Shown: in pieces, positions 5,327-8,956 of the stretch
How positions within the stretch are numbered: the stretch's first letter is position 1
Layout: the number at the start of each line of letters is the position of its first letter
Assembly (NCBI GenBank): GCA_025996815.1
Contig: BNTT01000128.1
Location: 1-8,956, forward strand
DNA: 8,956 nt
Direction of reading: 5' to 3'
Origin: Bacteroidia bacterium
GTDB taxonomy: Bacteria; Bacteroidota; Bacteroidia; Bacteroidales; Azobacteroidaceae
Translations under genes and position numbers: made by a program
The notes under the pieces: generated by a model
Told to the model about the DNA's origin: nothing
Seen by the model: only the letters and a program-made list of their open reading frames with translations
The model's database searches: none

Positions 5327-7377
5327 ACACAGAAACAATGATTAGTCTAATCGCTATCGCCCTGATACTATTTGGCGGAGGTTTTTATGTTTTCAAAAAG
5401 CCGACAAAGGGCATTTCCAAGGAATTTTCCAAAATAGTATTTGGTGTCGCGGTTTTTATCGCGGGACTAATGCTTAATTGGGCAGGGCTTGACTACTTTT
5501 ACGGCAACAACGAGAATCCGGGCAGTATCTTTAACTTTGGCACGATACTCAGTAGCACCTTGAGAATGTTTATCCTCTTTTGGGAACGGGCACTCTGGTC
5601 ACCGTTGGCAATAGCGAACGTCTTCTACAGCATTGCCATTACGCTTTGCTATACCGCTGCCACAATTTTTTCAGGGGCGATTATTTTGCAGGTATTATCT
5701 AAAGTATTTGAAAATTTTGGAAACTCAGTATCTTTATTTTTTCTGGTGCATTCTCCAAAGAAGTTATGTGTCATTGCCGGAAATGGTGTTCATCAAAAAA
5801 TTCTTCTCGAAAATCTTACGCAGGAACAGAAAAAAAACGCCATCATTATACTCAATGAGAACAATGAGGAAGCAAAAAAAGAATATCGTGCACAGGGCTT
5901 CCCTGTCATCAGCGGGAAAATCAGCGTGGAAATTTTGAAAAAAACAGGTCTCTTTGATAAAAGAGAAACAGCCCTTATTGCAATTTCCGATGCCGATGTT
6001 GAAAATCTTGAAATAGCCCGAACGATAACAGAGCATCTCAAAACGCTTGACGAAAACACCCGTGCAAAGTTATCTTTCACCGCTCGCATTATGTACACAA
6101 ATATTGAGCGGGCGGAGCATTTCAAATTTAGCGAAACCGCCGGAGGAAAGATTCAATTTTTTAATCCTTATGAAATAACGGCGCGTTCCTTTTTATTCGA
6201 CAATCCTATTACCAAATTTATTCCCCCCGAACATATCAACACCGGAACGGCTCAATTAATTGAAAAGTTTGATTTTCTTCACGTTTTCATAGGTTTTGGA
6301 AAAGCAAGCCGTGAACTTCTCAAACAGAGCATTGCCGCAAATCAAATTTTAGGAATGGATTATCGGGCTTTGGTGATTGACTCTGATATACATGACAGAC
6401 AAAGTTCCTTTATGAACCATTCACGAGGACTTTTTTCAAATAATAATGACCATATCAGTGACGAGTATTTTCCAATGCCGCAGGAAAAATATCATATTGA
6501 GTTTATAAATTGTAATGTTCTTTCAAAAGAAATGTATGATACAGTCATAAACCGGATTAAAAAAGCGGAAGCATCAATGGTGATTGTTTCACTGGGGAAT
6601 GTTCAATTAAATGCGGAAACCGCTATGGAGCTTCGCCAGCGTTGCTATGAGCAGAATATAGCAAAAGAGAAAACAAATATATTTGTTCGTTCAAAGATAC
6701 ATTCTCCCATTACTGTCGAAGACGTACTCAACAATGATGACATCATTGAAATAGCAACTTTCGGCTTTGAAGATGAAATTCTTACGCTTGACTACATTAT
6801 CAATATGGATATGGACAAACTCGCGAAATGTATCGCAGGAAACTATTCAGGCAGCAATGCAAATAAATGGGAAGCACTGACAAATCAAAAACGAGAAGCA
6901 AACATTTATGCAGCCCTTTCAATCCGTATAAAACTTAACATGATGGGGTTCGATATGATTTATGACGAAACAGAACAAGATGAAAACACATTAAAAGAAT
7001 TTGAAAACACCTACGATATTGAAAAAGCACGAAAATTAAGGGCATTGAATAATCGTTTTTCTATCGAACGTGATTCTGCCGGAAATATTGCAAACACAAT
7101 CCGAAACAATCTTGCGCGTCTTGAACATCAGAGATGGAATGCATACCATTTGGTGAAAGGTTGGATGCCAATGCCAAAAAGCGACATTACTGAAATCGCT
7201 GCATCGAGGAGAAATGAACGTACTAAACAACATGCCTGCATTACGACTTTTGAAGGCTTAGAAGCATTAGCCTCTATGCAAAATGGCGAAGATACTATGC
7301 ACTACGATTGCGACCTAATGGATTGTCTTACCGAAAACATTAAAGGCACAAAATATCGGATTGTGAAGAAAGTATAG
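5323..7377 (+). CDS. Membrane protein: three N-terminal helices, tandem TrkA-N/RCK-like Rossmann domains, C-terminal RyR domain
   Basis: The protein has 684 residues. Hydrophobic helices are at about 6-24, 38-58 and 100-125; positive residues after the first (KKPTKG) suggest the large C-terminal part is cytosolic. A first Rossmann-like module starts with LCVIAGNG (148-155), has an acidic strand end IIILNEN (174-180) and the TrkA-N-like ALIAISDADVENLEIA (217-232). A second starts with HVFIGFGKAS (320-329), with ALVIDSD (349-355) and MVIVSLGN (419-426). The C-terminus carries an RyR domain, with ARLEHQRWNAYHLVKGW at 598-614 and a KQHACITTF segment further on. TrkA-N/RCK domains bind nucleotides and gate ion transporters; prokaryotic RyR domains occur in predicted conflict systems and are thought to bind ligands. 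I infer a ligand-gated membrane effector or channel. No potassium selectivity filter (TVGYG type) is visible, so no ion can be named. Its start overlaps the TPR remnant's stop, consistent with an operon with the upstream genes. Confidence 0.85.
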   Translation: MNTETMISLIAIALILFGGGFYVFKKPTKGISKEFSKIVFGVAVFIAGLMLNWAGLDYFYGNNENPGSIFNFGTILSSTLRMFILFWERALWSPLAIANVFYSIAITLCYTAATIFSGAIILQVLSKVFENFGNSVSLFFLVHSPKKLCVIAGNGVHQKILLENLTQEQKKNAIIILNENNEEAKKEYRAQGFPVISGKISVEILKKTGLFDKRETALIAISDADVENLEIARTITEHLKTLDENTRAKLSFTARIMYTNIERAEHFKFSETAGGKIQFFNPYEITARSFLFDNPITKFIPPEHINTGTAQLIEKFDFLHVFIGFGKASRELLKQSIAANQILGMDYRALVIDSDIHDRQSSFMNHSRGLFSNNNDHISDEYFPMPQEKYHIEFINCNVLSKEMYDTVINRIKKAEASMVIVSLGNVQLNAETAMELRQRCYEQNIAKEKTNIFVRSKIHSPITVEDVLNNDDIIEIATFGFEDEILTLDYIINMDMDKLAKCIAGNYSGSNANKWEALTNQKREANIYAALSIRIKLNMMGFDMIYDETEQDENTLKEFENTYDIEKARKLRALNNRFSIERDSAGNIANTIRNNLARLEHQRWNAYHLVKGWMPMPKSDITEIAASRRNERTKQHACITTFEGLEALASMQNGEDTMHYDCDLMDCLTENIKGTKYRIVKKV

Positions 7378-8956
7378 TGTTTATATGGCGTGAAATGACC
7401 GATTCTAAAAAGCACCGGTCATGTGAAACAATGATAAGCGTGCCCTCGTAGGCGTTAATGGCAGCAGTTAAAATCTCAATATTCTGAATATCAAGATTAT
7501 TTGTCGGCTCATCCAAAACAATCATGTCGGGCGACTGAGTAGTGATGGTGAGGCAACAGAGCAGTAAGCGCATTTTTTCGCCACCGCTCAACACGGCGCA
7601 CGGTTTGTCCCAAAAATCTTTCGTGAATAGGAAACGGTTGAGGCGAATTTTTATTTCATGTTCCATTAAAGTGCCGTCATTGAATGAATTAGCCTGTTGA
7701 TATACCGACAAGGTGGGGTTGAGCAGCGAATAGTTTTGGTCGATGTAAACGGTTTTGATTTTTGCCCTCTGAATGGTGCCGACAGTTGGCTCTATGTCGC
7801 CCAAAATCAGTTTGAGTAGAGTCGTTTTTCCCGTCCCATTTTCACCTTTTATAACAATTCTTTCTCCGCTAACAATCTGAAAATCAAGCGGTTTTTTCCA
7901 AAGTAAATTTTCATTGTAACCAAAATTCATATCCGTTGCCGTAACCAATATTTTATGCTTGTGCAAGGACGAATTGTCAAATTCAAATTTCATTTTATCA
8001 CATTCTGAAATTTCTTTACGCAAATCGCTTAATTCTTGCCTAATAGAATAGATTTTATCGGCGTGAACATTTTTTATTCGGGAAGCACTGTTCTCGGCGT
8101 CATTTTTCAGTTTATCCATCATCGCCTTTCCCGTTCCCTCTTTTTTCTGCTGTTTTTTCCCCCGCTCTTCTGTTTTCCGCTTCCTTTCTGCTGCCTCACG
8201 CGCTGTTTCTTGGGCTTTCCGCAAGGCTTTTTCTTTGCTTTGCACATCTTCGTTCAGGGCGTTGCTTTCCAGCTGTTTTTGTTCTCTGTAAAATTCGTAA
8301 TTGCCTCCGTAAATTTTGATTCCGTGCCTGTTCAACTCGCACATTGTGTCAAGTCGGTTAAGCACACTGCGGTCGTGGCTCACCACGACAACAGCGCAGG
8401 AAGTTTCGGTGATGAATTGTTCAAGGCGCATCCGTGCTGTCGAATCCAAATGATTGGTTGGCTCGTCTAATAGCACAATTTCGGGATGATGAATTTTTAT
8501 TCCCGCGAGAAAAACTTTTGTTTTTTGCCCGCCGCTCAAAGTCTCCATTTTTGTATTTAAATCAAAACCGTCTAAATACCAATAAGATAAAGCCTCGACG
8601 CAGCGTTCTTCAATTGTCCAGTCATCGTCCAAAACCAACAAATTTTCGTCAGTAACATCCTCCGACAGGATTTCGGACAAAGCATTCAGTTTTTCCTCAA
8701 TTCCAAGCACCTGCGCAATAGTCAAACCGTCGAATTGTCCAACAATTTGCGGCACATAATAAGGATTTGAGGAAACGGTAATCGCGCCTTCGGCAGGCAA
8801 CAATTGCCCCGCAATAATTTTCAGCAAAGTTGATTTGCCAACGCCATTATTGCCGATAATGGCAATTTTCTCTTTTGAATTGACAGAGAGGCTAATATTG
8901 TCGAACAGCACCTCTCTATCGGAGTGTATAAAACTGATATTCTGTAAAATAAACAT
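7340..8956 (-). CDS. ABC-F family ATPase (ribosome-associated, possible antibiotic protection)
   Basis: ABC-F proteins are soluble twin-ATPase factors without membrane domains; they act on the ribosome, as translation factors or by displacing antibiotics. This one has 538 residues and looks complete, starting with ATG at 8956. The first ATPase has Walker A GNNGVGKST (35-43), signature LSGGQ (140-144), Walker B LLDEPTNHLD (162-171) and SHDR (193-196). A long, highly charged interdomain linker (about 215-325, rich in K, E, R and Q) corresponds to the P-site tRNA interaction motif and its arms. The second ATPase has Walker A GENGTGKTT (371-379), signature LSGGE (456-460), Walker B VLDEPTNNLD (from about 480) and a final SHDR. 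Both catalytic glutamates are present. The subgroup (housekeeping or resistance, such as Lsa/Vga/Msr types) cannot be told by eye. The last dozen residues (NTILSSQSDILCL) are encoded over the 3' end of the converging RyR gene and look unlike a conserved tail. It is probably independent of the neighbouring cluster. Confidence 0.93.
   Translation of the reverse strand: MFILQNISFIHSDREVLFDNISLSVNSKEKIAIIGNNGVGKSTLLKIIAGQLLPAEGAITVSSNPYYVPQIVGQFDGLTIAQVLGIEEKLNALSEILSEDVTDENLLVLDDDWTIEERCVEALSYWYLDGFDLNTKMETLSGGQKTKVFLAGIKIHHPEIVLLDEPTNHLDSTARMRLEQFITETSCAVVVVSHDRSVLNRLDTMCELNRHGIKIYGGNYEFYREQKQLESNALNEDVQSKEKALRKAQETAREAAERKRKTEERGKKQQKKEGTGKAMMDKLKNDAENSASRIKNVHADKIYSIRQELSDLRKEISECDKMKFEFDNSSLHKHKILVTATDMNFGYNENLLWKKPLDFQIVSGERIVIKGENGTGKTTLLKLILGDIEPTVGTIQRAKIKTVYIDQNYSLLNPTLSVYQQANSFNDGTLMEHEIKIRLNRFLFTKDFWDKPCAVLSGGEKMRLLLCCLTITTQSPDMIVLDEPTNNLDIQNIEILTAAINAYEGTLIIVSHDRCFLESVISRHINTILSSQSDILCL
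7395..7422. other. Hairpin between the convergent genes
   Basis: ATGACCG (7395-7401) pairs exactly with CGGTCAT (7416-7422) around a 14-base loop, 17 bases after the stop of the RyR gene. It lies within the 3' coding part of the ABC-F gene. A perfect stem just after a stop suggests a transcription end for the plus strand, but no T-run follows, so it is not a canonical intrinsic terminator. Confidence 0.35.

Noticed and set aside
5400..5710. Potassium channel pore in the RyR membrane protein
   Set aside because: The loops between the membrane helices contain no TVGYG-like or related selectivity filter, so the tandem Rossmann modules alone do not justify calling it a potassium channel.
8036..8655. 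Plus-strand open frames opposite the ABC-F linker and first ATPase
   Set aside because: The apparent hydrophobic F/L/C-rich protein is the antisense of a Lys/Glu-rich linker, an expected artefact.
1..8956. CRISPR array, tRNA or rRNA genes, integrase or att sites
   Set aside because: No regularly spaced repeats, no cloverleaf-like sequences and no recombinase motifs were seen on either strand.

Overview
The window looks like a piece of a Bacteroidota (Bacteroidetes) chromosome. This rests on two matches to the Bacteroidota promoter pattern (TTG, 19-20 bases, TAnnTTTG) at 4087-4116 and 4158-4188, on mostly absent Shine-Dalgarno sequences, and on the general look of the proteins. The genus cannot be named from the sequence.

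Layout. (1) 1-854: the 3' end of a housekeeping gene, alaS (alanyl-tRNA synthetase), visibly richer in G+C than what follows. (2) 867-7377: a same-strand accessory block. It starts only 12 bases after the alaS stop and holds a 1060-residue DUF4062-STAND NTPase-TPR protein (867-4049), a 257-base gap containing a likely MITE-like element (4065-4269), a 292-residue TPR protein (4307-5185), a decayed fragment of a kinesin-light-chain-type TPR gene (about 5186-5326), and a 684-residue membrane protein (5323-7377). The membrane protein has three predicted N-terminal membrane helices, two Rossmann (TrkA-N/RCK-like) modules and a C-terminal RyR domain. (3) 7340-8956, minus strand: a complete ABC-F ATPase that converges on the membrane-protein gene and overlaps its end by 38 bases.

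How the genes may work together. The STAND protein has the layout of a signal-responsive NTPase switch: a TIR-like N-terminal domain, a P-loop NTPase and a TPR superstructure. The membrane protein has the layout of a ligand-gated membrane effector, with nucleotide-binding-type modules attached to membrane helices. Their co-orientation, the TPR adaptor between them and the signs of mobile and decayed DNA suggest a candidate defence or conflict module inserted downstream of alaS. This is inference from domains and context; no function is shown by the sequence alone. The ABC-F gene is on the other strand and is probably an independent translation or antibiotic-protection gene.
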